Shown one piece after another: positions 1 to 5,579 of a stretch of DNA of 7,351 nucleotides (its first letter is position 1; each line of letters begins with the position of its first letter). Below the pieces are notes generated by a model. It saw only the letters and a program-made list of their open reading frames with translations, was not told the origin of the DNA and searched no databases. The position numbers and the translations under genes are program-made. The stretch is from NCBI GenBank assembly GCA_025057335.1, contig JANWXG010000128.1, positions 1 through 7,351 on the forward strand, given 5' to 3'. The DNA is from a bacterium. Lineage in GTDB: Bacteria; Armatimonadota; HRBIN16.

Positions 1-4
1 TGGG

Positions 5-1201
5 ATGAGCACCGAATCCGCCGCGTACCTGTTGCCTGTCGAGGAGGATGAGGCGGTCGCTTCCGTCGGCGAGAACATCGTGAAGCACATCTTCACTTTT
101 GCCTCGCCAGAGGAGCCTTTCATCCTAGAGAACCGGCAGACCCTGCCGCGCGTGGACGTAGCATACGAGGTGTACGGGGAGCTGAACGCGACCCGCGACA
201 ACGCCATCCTCGTGCTGCACGGGCTGACGGGCAGCTCGCACGCGGCAGGCAAGTATGCGCCTTACAACCGCACCGTCGGCTACTGGGATGGTCTCATCGG
301 GCCGGGCAAGGTGTTCGACACGGAGAAGTACTGCGTCATCGCGCCCAACGTGTTAGGCAGCTGTCGGGGCAGTACGGGTCCAGCGTCGATTGACCCGCGC
401 ACGGGCAAGCCGTATGGCTTGCGCTTCCCGATTGTGACCATCCGCGACATGGTGCGTGTGCAGAAGGTGCTGCTAGACCATCTGGGCGTACGACGGTTGA
501 AGCTGGTAACAGGCGGCTCGATGGGCGGGATGCAAGCGCTGGAGTGGGCGGTAACCTACCCGGATTTCATGGACGCGGTGGCGCCCATCGCTTGCAGTGC
601 ACGCCTATCGGCGCAAGCCATTGCTTTCAACGAGGTGGGCAGGCGCGCCATCATGCTCGACCCGAACTGGCGCAAGGGCGAATACTATGAAGATGGCGTC
701 AAGCCGCAACAGGGGCTGGCGCTGGCGCGGATGATTGGCACTATCACCTACCTCTCCGACGAGATTATGCAGCAGGTGTTCGGGCGCAAGCCCGCTAGCG
801 AGGAGAGCGCCCTGGAGCACGACCTGCACGCCCGCTTCGACGTGGAACGTTACCTGCACGAGGAGGGCGACAAACTGCTCAAGCGCGATTTCGACGCCAA
901 CAGCTACCTCTACCTAACGAAGGCGATGGACCTGCACGACGTCAGCCGCGGCTACGCCAGCCTCGAAGAGGCGCTCAGCCGCATTCAGGCGCGCGTGTTG
1001 CTCATCTCCATCCGCTCCGACATCCTGTTCCCGCCCTACGTGATGCGCGAAATCCACGAGATGCTGAAACGTCTGGGCAAGCGTTCGGAGTATTTCGAAA
1101 TGGATTCTGCCTACGGGCATGATGCGTTCCTGGTGGAGTACCGCAAGATGATACCGCCCCTCCGGCGTCTCATGCAGCAACTGGAGGAGGAGTGCGAATG
1201 A
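5..1201 (+). CDS. metX: Homoserine O-acetyltransferase (MetX)
   Basis: Transfers the acetyl group of acetyl-CoA to L-homoserine, giving O-acetyl-L-homoserine, the activated precursor for methionine by direct sulfhydrylation; cytoplasmic. The 398-residue product is an alpha/beta hydrolase of usual MetX length. Seen: the oxyanion segment LHGLTGSSH (71-79), the nucleophile elbow GGSMGG with Ser172, the family signature around NVLGSCRGSTGP (115-126), catalytic Asp339 in SIRSDILFPP and His372 in YGHDAFL, which completes the triad. A helical lid insertion lies between about 200 and 310. The ATG at 5 is the first in frame, but its ribosome site falls outside the window, and about 22 N-terminal residues precede the usual MetX start region, so the start is unproven. 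The stop overlaps the next gene's ATG. Some MetX-fold enzymes use succinyl-CoA or serine; I cannot exclude this from sequence alone. Confidence 0.95.
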   Translation: MSTESAAYLLPVEEDEAVASVGENIVKHIFTFASPEEPFILENRQTLPRVDVAYEVYGELNATRDNAILVLHGLTGSSHAAGKYAPYNRTVGYWDGLIGPGKVFDTEKYCVIAPNVLGSCRGSTGPASIDPRTGKPYGLRFPIVTIRDMVRVQKVLLDHLGVRRLKLVTGGSMGGMQALEWAVTYPDFMDAVAPIACSARLSAQAIAFNEVGRRAIMLDPNWRKGEYYEDGVKPQQGLALARMIGTITYLSDEIMQQVFGRKPASEESALEHDLHARFDVERYLHEEGDKLLKRDFDANSYLYLTKAMDLHDVSRGYASLEEALSRIQARVLLISIRSDILFPPYVMREIHEMLKRLGKRSEYFEMDSAYGHDAFLVEYRKMIPPLRRLMQQLEEECE

Positions 1202-1959
1202 CACCGGTCATCGAAGTGCAAGACGTACACAAGACGTATCGGCTGGGGAAGACGCATGTGCACGCCCTACGCGGGGTTTCACTGAAAGTATACCCGGGCG
1301 AGTTCGTGGCGATTATGGGACCTTCGGGCTCGGGCAAGTCGACCTTCATGAACATCATCGGCTGTCTAGACCGCCCCACGAGCGGCTCGTATCGGCTGGA
1401 CGGCGTGGAGGTAGCCAAGCTCAACGACAATCAGCTGGCGGAGATTCGCAACCGCAAGATTGGCTTCGTGTTCCAGCAGTTCAACCTGCTGCCGCGTGCC
1501 ACTGCCCTGCGCAACGTGGAGCTGCCCCTGCTGTACAATGGGCGGTTCCGTGACCGCCATGAGCGGGCGAAGCGCGCGCTGGAGGCGGTCGGCTTGGGGC
1601 ATCGCCTGAACTCCCGCCCCAACGAGCTGTCGGGCGGGGAGCAGCAGCGCGTAGCAATCGCCCGAGCGCTGGTGAACGAGCCGTCGGTGATTCTGGCGGA
1701 CGAGCCGACAGGCAACCTCGACTCGCGTCGTGGCGAGGAGATTATGGCGATTTTCCAGCGACTAAACGACGAGGGCAAGGTGATTGTGCTGGTCACTCAC
1801 GAGTGGGACATCGCCCGTCACGCAAAGCGTATTGTACGCTTCCGCGATGGCAAGATTGTGGGCGATGAGCCCGTTACGGAGCGCTTGATCGCTGAGGAGG
1901 TGCTCAAGACACTGCCTGCGCTGGAGGATGAAGAGGAGGAAGAGGTGGTGACCGCCTGA
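1198..1959 (+). CDS. ABC transporter ATP-binding protein, LolD/MacB-type
   Basis: Nucleotide-binding subunit that would power an inner-membrane permease of the LolCDE/MacB/FtsX type (lipoprotein release, peptide or macrolide export). The 253-residue product has every ATPase motif: Walker A GPSGSGKST (41-49), Q-loop in GFVFQQFNLLP (Gln93), signature LSGGEQQ (145-151), Walker B VILADE with catalytic Glu169, D-loop GNLDS and H-loop THE (His201). EPTGNLDSRRGEEIM is typical of this subfamily. The C-terminus ends in a strongly acidic run (DEEEEEE). I chose the ATG at 1198, which overlaps the metX stop as ATGA, because GGAGGAGG at 1183-1190 lies 7 bases upstream; the GTG at 1192 would leave only one base. 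Translation is probably coupled to metX. No permease follows in the window; a terminator does, so its partner must be encoded elsewhere. The substrate is unknown. Confidence 0.93.
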   Translation: MTPVIEVQDVHKTYRLGKTHVHALRGVSLKVYPGEFVAIMGPSGSGKSTFMNIIGCLDRPTSGSYRLDGVEVAKLNDNQLAEIRNRKIGFVFQQFNLLPRATALRNVELPLLYNGRFRDRHERAKRALEAVGLGHRLNSRPNELSGGEQQRVAIARALVNEPSVILADEPTGNLDSRRGEEIMAIFQRLNDEGKVIVLVTHEWDIARHAKRIVRFRDGKIVGDEPVTERLIAEEVLKTLPALEDEEEEEVVTA

Positions 1960-2006
1960 TGGGGAAAGCTACCTGAGAAGAGAGCCGTTCCTGATAGATA
2001 AGGGGG

Positions 2007-2042
2007 CTGCCCGTCCCGCTGAGGACAGGGCAGAGGATTTTT
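2007..2042 (+). terminator. Rho-independent terminator after the metX-ABC pair
   Basis: CTGCCCGTCC (2007-2016) pairs with GGAC and GGGCAG (2023-2026 and 2028-2033), leaving a 6-base loop and one bulged A at 2027. Five T residues follow at 2038-2042 after a four-base spacer. It lies 47 bases after the ATPase stop and about 56 before the NYN gene start, which separates the two transcription units. Confidence 0.65.
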
Positions 2043-2098
2043 GGCGCGTCTGGAAGCGGAGAGAAGAGCGGTCGTATGGGCGAGAGGAGGTGCGCCCT

Positions 2099-2617
2099 GT
2101 GGAAAAGATTGCTATCTTTATTGACGGTCCCAACCTGACCTACACGATGCAGCAGCTGGGTTGGGACATCGATTTCGGAAAACTGTTGCGTTACTTCTCG
2201 CGAGGCGGCAGGTTGCTACGTGCCTTCTACTATGCGTCGCGCCGAGAGGGCGAGTTCGACCCGATGCTGAGCTTCTTGGACTACCTGGACTATAACGGCT
2301 ACACGGTGGTTACGAAGCCACAGAAGCGCTACTACAATCCCGCTACGGGACAGTACGAAATCAAGGGCAACATGGATATCGAACTCGCCATCGACATGCT
2401 ACTGCTGGCAGACCACATCGACCGCGCGGTGCTGTTCAGTGGGGATGGCGACTTTCGGCGGCTGGTAGAGGCGGTGCAGATGAAGGGAGTGCGCGTCGTG
2501 GTAGTGAGCACTATCCGCACGCTTTCCCCGATGATTGCCGACGAGCTGCGCCGCCAGGCAGATGAGTTCATTGACCTCGCGGATGAAGAAGTAAAGCGCG
2601 AGATTATTCGCGCCTGA
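2099..2617 (+). CDS. NYN-domain (LabA/DUF88-like) putative ribonuclease
   Basis: A 172-residue single-domain protein of the NYN family, a PIN-like fold; characterised relatives are metal-dependent RNA nucleases or act in RNA-linked regulation (LabA of cyanobacteria, Limkain-b1). Seen: the opening strand IAIFIDGPNL with Asp9, the central NMDIELAIDMLLLA with Asp93 and Asp99, and VLFSGDGDFRRLV with Asp116 and Asp118, followed by the strand GVRVVVVS. These acidic residues match the family's metal site, so it is probably active. The RNA target is unknown. The frame is open from a GTG at 2090, but that codon lies inside the ribosome site. The GTG at 2099 sits 8 bases after AGGAGG (2085-2090) and puts the IDGPN strand where the family has it, so I use it. 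The next gene begins 8 bases after the stop, suggesting an operon of two. Confidence 0.88.
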   Translation: MEKIAIFIDGPNLTYTMQQLGWDIDFGKLLRYFSRGGRLLRAFYYASRREGEFDPMLSFLDYLDYNGYTVVTKPQKRYYNPATGQYEIKGNMDIELAIDMLLLADHIDRAVLFSGDGDFRRLVEAVQMKGVRVVVVSTIRTLSPMIADELRRQADEFIDLADEEVKREIIRA

Positions 2618-2625
2618 GGTGGGCG

Positions 2626-2829
2626 ATGACCGCATCTCCACGCTGGCGGAAGCTGTTGCGAGCCAGCCTGCTGGTGCTCGCGGTAGGGGGGGTGTTGCTG
2701 GTTGTGCCTTTGCCCCTGGTTCCCGCCAGCGTGTTGACCTACCGACAGGCGCTGGTGGTCTTTGGCATCGTGGTCGCGCTGGGTAAACTCCTCTATGATA
2801 CCCTCTTTTACGACCACTACTGGCCTTAG
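2626..2829 (+). CDS. Small two-helix membrane protein of unknown function
   Basis: A 67-residue protein that I do not recognise. The N-terminus is basic (RWRKLLR, 6-12), followed by a hydrophobic helix at about 13-34 (SLLVLAVGGVLLVVP) and a second at about 41-58 (ALVVFGIVVALGKLL), with a short aromatic tail FYDHYWP. The positive-inside rule would place both ends in the cytoplasm. The ATG at 2626 follows GAGGTGGG (2616-2623), which overlaps the stop of the NYN gene, so the two are probably co-transcribed and perhaps translationally linked. The consistent transmembrane pattern, good ribosome site and tight spacing support a real gene. Function cannot be read from the sequence. Confidence 0.65.
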   Translation: MTASPRWRKLLRASLLVLAVGGVLLVVPLPLVPASVLTYRQALVVFGIVVALGKLLYDTLFYDHYWP

Positions 2830-3002
2830 GGGGTGGTTTGTTCAAAGCGCGTGAATGACAAAACATGTTATGTGAACGTGTCCCTCAAACGACACTCACG
2901 GCGCTCTCGGGCACGCAAATCCACGCCCTCGTGCAACGTTCCTGCCAGCTCTGTCCACTACCTATCAAGGGGTGCGGGCGACGACACAGCCACTCCGAAG
3001 TC

Positions 3003-3096
3003 GTTTAAAAATTGGGGGGTATACTCAGCGTGAAAACCGCCTGCCGATGGGAGAAACCTGCGCAGGCAGGCTTCCTCCCTTCGTAGCCCTCATTTC
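3003..3096. repeat. Palindromic intergenic repeat family A, copy 1 (degenerate)
   Basis: Aligns with copy 2 at 3136-3226. Shared blocks in the same order are GGGGG-TAT, GAAA-CCGCCTGC, GGAGAAACCTG, GCAGG, TCCTC and TTCGTAGCCC, then TTTC or TTC. The inner stem GCCTGC/GCAGGC is intact, but the outer arms are poorly complementary and the right arm carries extra bases (CAGGC) relative to copy 2, so this copy looks older or decayed. A further GGGGGGTATAC at 3107-3115 repeats its left edge just after its right end. Confidence 0.75.
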
Positions 3097-3130
3097 GGTG
3101 GTAGTCGGGGGGTATACACGAATCCAGTTT

Positions 3131-3150
3131 CCCCCGATTGAAATCGGGGG
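3131..3150. repeat. Perfect GC-rich inverted repeat CCCCCGATT/AATCGGGGG
   Basis: A 9-base perfect stem with only GA between the arms (3131-3139 and 3142-3150). The right arm is also the left edge of repeat copy 2, so this hairpin competes with that repeat's outer stem. No T-run follows on the plus strand. On the minus strand it reads into GGAAACTGG, so it is a poor terminator in either direction. Confidence 0.75.
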
Positions 3151-3226
3151 CTATGGAGAGATGAAATCCGCCTGCACGGATTGGAGAAACCTGTGCAGGT
3201 TTCTCCTCTTCGTAGCCCATCGTTTC
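3136..3226. repeat. Palindromic intergenic repeat family A, copy 2 (well formed)
   Basis: An imperfect palindrome over nearly its whole length. Outer stem: GGGCTATGGAGAG (3148-3160) with CTCTTCGTAGCCC (3206-3218), 13 pairs of which two are wobbles. Then GAAA (3163-3166) with TTTC (3200-3203), and CCTGCAC (3171-3177) with GTGCAGG (3193-3199), closing a 15-base loop. An alternative 11-pair hairpin, GGAGAAACCTG (3183-3193) with CAGGTTTCTCC (3196-3206), is exclusive with the inner stem. Terminal bases GAAATCGGGGGCTAT and CGTAGCCC...TTTC behave like inverted ends, as in non-autonomous palindromic elements. No coding capacity. Confidence 0.8.
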
Positions 3227-3284
3227 AACAGTGAGTGGGCGAATCTCCTGATAAAAGCGTGAGTTCAAACATCCTCCCTGCCGT

Positions 3285-3314
3285 TTGACTTCGGGGGCGT
3301 GGTTGTGCTATAAA
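3285..3314 (+). promoter_or_regulatory. Near-consensus sigma-70 promoter with extended -10
   Basis: TTGACT (3285-3290) lies 18 bases before TATAAA (3309-3314), which is preceded by TG-C (3306-3308), an extended -10. Initiation would fall near 3321, about 425 bases before the metK start. The next real gene on this strand is metK, so the transcript would be either a long metK leader that includes the second repeat family or a separate non-coding RNA. Identification rests on sequence match alone. Confidence 0.5.
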
Positions 3315-3372
3315 AATAGTCAGCTGCCCACGTAACCCTTGGGAGGGCAAGGCTCCTGCCGGGGCGTCTGCA

Positions 3373-3432
3373 TGTCATGCGGAGCAGGAGCGAGGGAGGG
3401 ACATGAGACCCTCCAATGCGCTCGGGGTGACG
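3373..3432. repeat. Palindromic intergenic repeat family B, copy 1
   Basis: TGTCATGCGGAGC (3373-3385) pairs at 11 of 13 positions, wobbles included, with GCTCGGGGTGACG (3420-3432). The right half GAGACCCTCCAATGCGCTCGG closely matches copy 3, and the left half matches copy 2. It belongs to the widespread class of dispersed palindromes with TGTCATGCTGAGC-like ends found between genes in many bacterial phyla. Confidence 0.75.
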
Positions 3433-3471
3433 CCGGGAATGGAGAGGTGGCTTCGGTGGTACCGCTTCCCC

Positions 3472-3530
3472 TGTCATGCTGAGCAGCAGGAGAAGCATCT
3501 CAGAGATTCTTCGCTGCGCTCAGAATGACA
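3472..3530. repeat. Palindromic intergenic repeat family B, copy 2 (best preserved)
   Basis: TGTCATGCTGAGC (3472-3484) pairs at 12 of 13 positions with GCTCAGAATGACA (3518-3530). Inside, GAAGCATCTC (3492-3501) is nearly complementary to GAGATTCTTC (3503-3512), so the 59 bases form one long hairpin. The minus-strand translation gives CHSERSEESLRCF, a peptide well known as a false protein prediction from this repeat class. Confidence 0.85.
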
Positions 3531-3614
3531 AGGGTGTACGGCACGAGAGTGCATCTGACGAGCCCTACAGCGCGTTGTGAAGCACGTGAGTGCTTCCTTC
3601 TTGATAAACTGCGT

Positions 3615-3663
3615 AGACTTCGAAATGACAGGGCGAGACCCTTCGATACGCTCGAGGTGGCAC
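3615..3663. repeat. Palindromic intergenic repeat family B, copy 3 (partial)
   Basis: GAGACCCTTCGATACGCTCG followed by AGGTGGCAC matches the right half of copy 1 (GAGACCCTCCAATGCGCTCG followed by GGGTGACG). It is preceded by ACTTCGAAATGACAGGG, which resembles the right end of copy 2 (GCTCAGAATGACAAGGG). It therefore looks like the ends of two copies joined, with no left arm. The minus-strand translation CHLERIEGSRP is another repeat-derived false peptide. Confidence 0.65.
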
Positions 3664-3714
3664 AGGGGTAGTGGGTAAACTACCGCATCGCAACGGTGTC
3701 GCCTCTCCACGCAC

Positions 3715-3720
3715 TATAAG
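3715..3720 (+). promoter_or_regulatory. Possible proximal metK -10 element
   Basis: TATAAG matches the -10 consensus at five of six positions and lies 25 bases before the metK ATG, which would give a short leader carrying the ribosome site. There is no good -35 at the right distance (the bases near 3692 read AACGGT), so this is weak. If it is not used, metK would depend on the promoter at 3285. Confidence 0.3.
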
Positions 3721-3745
3721 TGAGAACAAAAAGGATGGAAGGAAT

Positions 3746-4906
3746 ATGGCGAAACGAATGCTCTTCACGTCTGAAAGTGTGACCGAAGCGCATCCAGACA
3801 AGCTGGCGGACCAGATTAGCGACGCGATTCTGGACGAGTGCTTAAAGCAAGACCGTGAGGCGAACCTGCCGATCGAGGAGTTCTCGCGAGTCGCCATTGA
3901 AACGTTGCTCACTCGCGGGCTGGCGGTAGTGGCGGGGGAGCTGACCACGCACGGCTACGTGGAAATCCCTGACGTAGTGCGAAAGACTATCAATGATGTG
4001 GGCTACACGCACACCGACTACGGCTTCGATGGCGACACGACAGGGGTGATGGTCGCTATTCAGAAGCAGTCGCCCGACATCGCGCAAGGGGTCAACACGG
4101 GCGGCGCGGGCGACCAGGGCATGATGTTCGGCTACGCCTGCACCGAGACCGAGCAGCTGATGCCCTTGCCGATAACCATCGCTCATCACCTCACGCGCCG
4201 TCTGGCGGAGGTGCGTAAGGCACATCCCGAGCTGGGCTTGCGCCCCGATGGCAAGTCGCAGGTCACCGTAGAGTATGTGGACGGCAAACCGTTCCGCATC
4301 GATACCGTGCTCATCTCCGCGCAGCACGAGCCACACCTCAGCCAGCAGGACGTGATGGACATCGTGCGCGAGCATGTGCTAGAGCCCGTACTGGCGCACT
4401 ACAGCCCCTACAACAAGGGGGACTATCGCTTCCTGTGCAACCCCACGGGGCGATTTGAGATTGGGGGACCGCAGGCGGATACGGGCGTCACCGGGCGCAA
4501 GATTATGGTAGATACCTACGGGGGCATGGCGCGTCACGGCGGCGGCGCCTTCTCGGGCAAAGACCCCACTAAGGTAGACCGCTCTGCGACCTACATGATG
4601 CGCTATGTCGCCAAGAACATTGTGGCGGCGGGACTGGCAGAGCGCTGCGAGCTGCAGATTGCCTACGCCATCGGCAGGGCGGAGCCGGTATCTCTCGCCA
4701 TCGAGTGCTTTGGCACGAACACCATTCCGGAGGAGCAAATACTCAAGCGCGTGATGGACATCTTCGACTTCCGCCCGCGCTCCATCATCCGCGACTTGGG
4801 GCTGCTCACGGAGAACGTGTGCTATCTCTGCACGGCGAAGAACGGGCACTTCGGGCATGCCGAATTTCCCTGGGAGCGGACAGACAAGGCGCATCTGCTC
4901 AAGTGA
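3746..4906 (+). CDS. metK: S-adenosylmethionine synthetase (MetK)
   Basis: Condenses ATP and L-methionine to S-adenosylmethionine, phosphate and pyrophosphate; a cytoplasmic homotetramer needing magnesium and potassium. The 386 residues match the bacterial length (about 384). Seen: SESVTEAHPDKLADQ with catalytic His16 and metal-binding Asp18; the first signature GAGDQGMMFGYA (120-131); FEIGGPQADTGVTGRK (237-252); and the second signature GGGAFSGKDPTKVDRS (265-280), holding active-site lysines and the potassium and phosphate contacts. All three domains are complete. The frame is open back to 3671, but those codons come from repeat-flanking sequence. I chose the ATG at 3746 because it gives the family N-terminus and has AAGGA (3731-3735) 10 bases upstream; a second ATG four codons later is possible. 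It is probably the first gene of an operon with the next two. I see no S-adenosylmethionine riboswitch upstream. Confidence 0.97.
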   Translation: MAKRMLFTSESVTEAHPDKLADQISDAILDECLKQDREANLPIEEFSRVAIETLLTRGLAVVAGELTTHGYVEIPDVVRKTINDVGYTHTDYGFDGDTTGVMVAIQKQSPDIAQGVNTGGAGDQGMMFGYACTETEQLMPLPITIAHHLTRRLAEVRKAHPELGLRPDGKSQVTVEYVDGKPFRIDTVLISAQHEPHLSQQDVMDIVREHVLEPVLAHYSPYNKGDYRFLCNPTGRFEIGGPQADTGVTGRKIMVDTYGGMARHGGGAFSGKDPTKVDRSATYMMRYVAKNIVAAGLAERCELQIAYAIGRAEPVSLAIECFGTNTIPEEQILKRVMDIFDFRPRSIIRDLGLLTENVCYLCTAKNGHFGHAEFPWERTDKAHLLK

Positions 4907-4916
4907 GCCGAGAGGT

Positions 4917-5177
4917 ATGGACGACGTGGAGCGGGTCATTGAGGAGTTTCTGGAGGGCAAGCCGCGCGCATCCACCCTGCGTGAGCTGCGTCAGGCGCTG
5001 GAGCTGAGGCTGCGTCGGCTAGAAGAAGACCCCTCCACGCCGCCTGAACAGCTTCAGGAGCTGCGCGAACAGGTGCGCGTGCTCTACGAAGAGGAGCTGA
5101 TTACACAGTTCGTCGAAGACTCCATCCGCTTCACGCTGGGTGCTGACGCCATACAGCGACACATCGGGGAGGACTGA
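4917..5177 (+). CDS. Hypothetical 86-residue coiled-coil protein
   Basis: I do not recognise this family. The product is highly charged and predicted almost wholly helical: an N-terminal helix MDDVERVIEEFLEG, a long heptad-like helix LRELRQALELRLRRLEE (21-37), a turn DPSTPPEQ (38-45), and a second long helix LQELREQVRVLYEEELITQFVEDSI (46-70). The pattern suggests a helical hairpin that dimerises or binds a partner. There is no signal peptide or membrane segment. It starts 10 bases after metK and ends 10 bases before the ASCH gene, so it is almost certainly co-transcribed. The ribosome site GAGAGG (4910-4915) is very close to the ATG at 4917; the GTG at 4926 has better spacing (10 bases) and would remove only three residues. 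Confidence 0.72.
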   Translation: MDDVERVIEEFLEGKPRASTLRELRQALELRLRRLEEDPSTPPEQLQELREQVRVLYEEELITQFVEDSIRFTLGADAIQRHIGED

Positions 5178-5187
5178 AGGGGCGACG

Positions 5188-5541
5188 GTGAGGATGTTTG
5201 CTCTGAACTTCTATCCTGACATCTATGAGAACCTGTTGCGCAATCATCGCAAGACCGCGACCATCCGCCTGGGCGATAAGACCGACAAGTATCGCGCGGG
5301 ACAGCTGGTGTGGGTGACGGTGGGCAATCGCTTCGCCCGACGCCACAAGCTGTTCACTGCCATCATTGACCGCGTAGAAGTGAAGCCGCTGGCAGAGCTC
5401 ACTCCGCGCGATATCAGCCGCGAGAACCCCGAGTTCCGCACCGCCGAGGAGGTGCGCGACCTGCTCGAGCGCATCTACGACCGTCCCCTCGCCATGGAGG
5501 AGATTGTGACCGTCATCTACTTCTCCCCCGTCGAGGAGTAG
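5188..5541 (+). CDS. ASCH-domain protein
   Basis: A single ASCH domain (PUA-like beta barrel), 117 residues. ASCH proteins are thought to bind RNA or nucleotides, and a few are nucleoside amidohydrolases (YqfB) or ribonucleases, so the exact activity is open. Seen: the opening strand FALNFYPDIYENLLRNHRK, then KTATIRLGDK (22-31), the family's basic cleft motif; DKYRAGQLVWVTVGNRF, the conserved strand pair; the middle AIIDRVEVKPLAELT; and a terminal strand EEIVTVIYFSPVEE. Lys22, Thr25 and Arg27 are the likely ligand contacts. I use the GTG at 5188, five bases after AAGGGG (5177-5182); the ATG at 5194, two codons later, is about equally likely. It is the last gene of the metK group and faces the glycoside hydrolase gene tail to tail. 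Confidence 0.82.
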   Translation: MRMFALNFYPDIYENLLRNHRKTATIRLGDKTDKYRAGQLVWVTVGNRFARRHKLFTAIIDRVEVKPLAELTPRDISRENPEFRTAEEVRDLLERIYDRPLAMEEIVTVIYFSPVEE

Positions 5542-5550
5542 CGTGTGCGC

Positions 5551-5566
5551 CACCGCCTGCTCGGTG
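5551..5566. terminator. Possible weak hairpin between convergent genes
   Basis: CACCG (5551-5555) and CGGTG (5562-5566) form a perfect five-base stem around the loop CCTGCT, in the 38 bases between the ASCH stop and the stop of the minus-strand hydrolase. It is symmetric and could serve both strands, but neither side has a T-run, so intrinsic termination is doubtful. Confidence 0.25.
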
Positions 5567-5579
5567 CATCGTGACGAGA

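Larger units (their letters stand above)
2830..3745. other. 916-base intergenic region rich in palindromic repeats
   Basis: No convincing gene is present on either strand. The open frames here run through the repeats, lack ribosome sites and have low-complexity or repeat-derived translations. From left to right: about 170 bases with no recognisable structure (2830-3002); two copies of an 85-base palindromic repeat with a GC-rich hairpin between them (3003-3226); a near-consensus promoter (3285-3314); three members of a second palindromic repeat family (3373-3432, 3472-3530 and 3615-3663); then the short leader of metK. I see no tRNA, CRISPR array or transposase remnant. Confidence 0.8.

Noticed and set aside
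2090..2098. GTG at 2090 as the start of the NYN gene.
   Set aside because: It lies on the last base of the AGGAGG ribosome site; the GTG at 2099 has an 8-base spacing.
2332..2866. Minus-strand open frames of 161 and 155 residues opposite the NYN gene and small membrane protein.
   Set aside because: They overlap each other in different frames, are rich in low-complexity sequence, and lie opposite a gene with clear NYN motifs.
3003..3226. CRISPR-like array from the repeated blocks.
   Set aside because: Only two long, diverged copies with internal palindromes are present. There is no regular short repeat-spacer pattern and no cas gene.
2833..3262. Plus-strand open frames of 66 and 96 residues in the intergenic region.
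   Set aside because: No ribosome sites, no recognisable domain, atypical composition, and the second runs through both family A repeats.
3265..3498. Minus-strand 77-residue open frame across the promoter region.
   Set aside because: Its translation contains repeat-derived RHPERIGGSH-type sequence and no domain. It opposes the promoter and lacks a ribosome site.
3474..3710. Minus-strand open frame encoding a peptide with CHSERSEES and CHLERIEGSRP.
   Set aside because: The peptide is the translation of the family B palindromes. It has no ribosome site, and this motif is a known source of false protein predictions.
3671..3745. A 25-residue N-terminal extension of MetK.
   Set aside because: The extension is outside the family, overlaps the possible -10 and ribosome site, and the ATG at 3746 gives the standard N-terminus.
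3318..3745. S-adenosylmethionine riboswitch in the metK leader.
   Set aside because: I looked for SAM-I core elements and other known leader motifs and saw none. The hairpins present are explained by the dispersed repeats. A covariance-model search would settle it.
3842..4975. Minus-strand open frames of 177 and 198 residues opposite metK.
   Set aside because: Shadows of the MetK coding frame with no domain or ribosome site.
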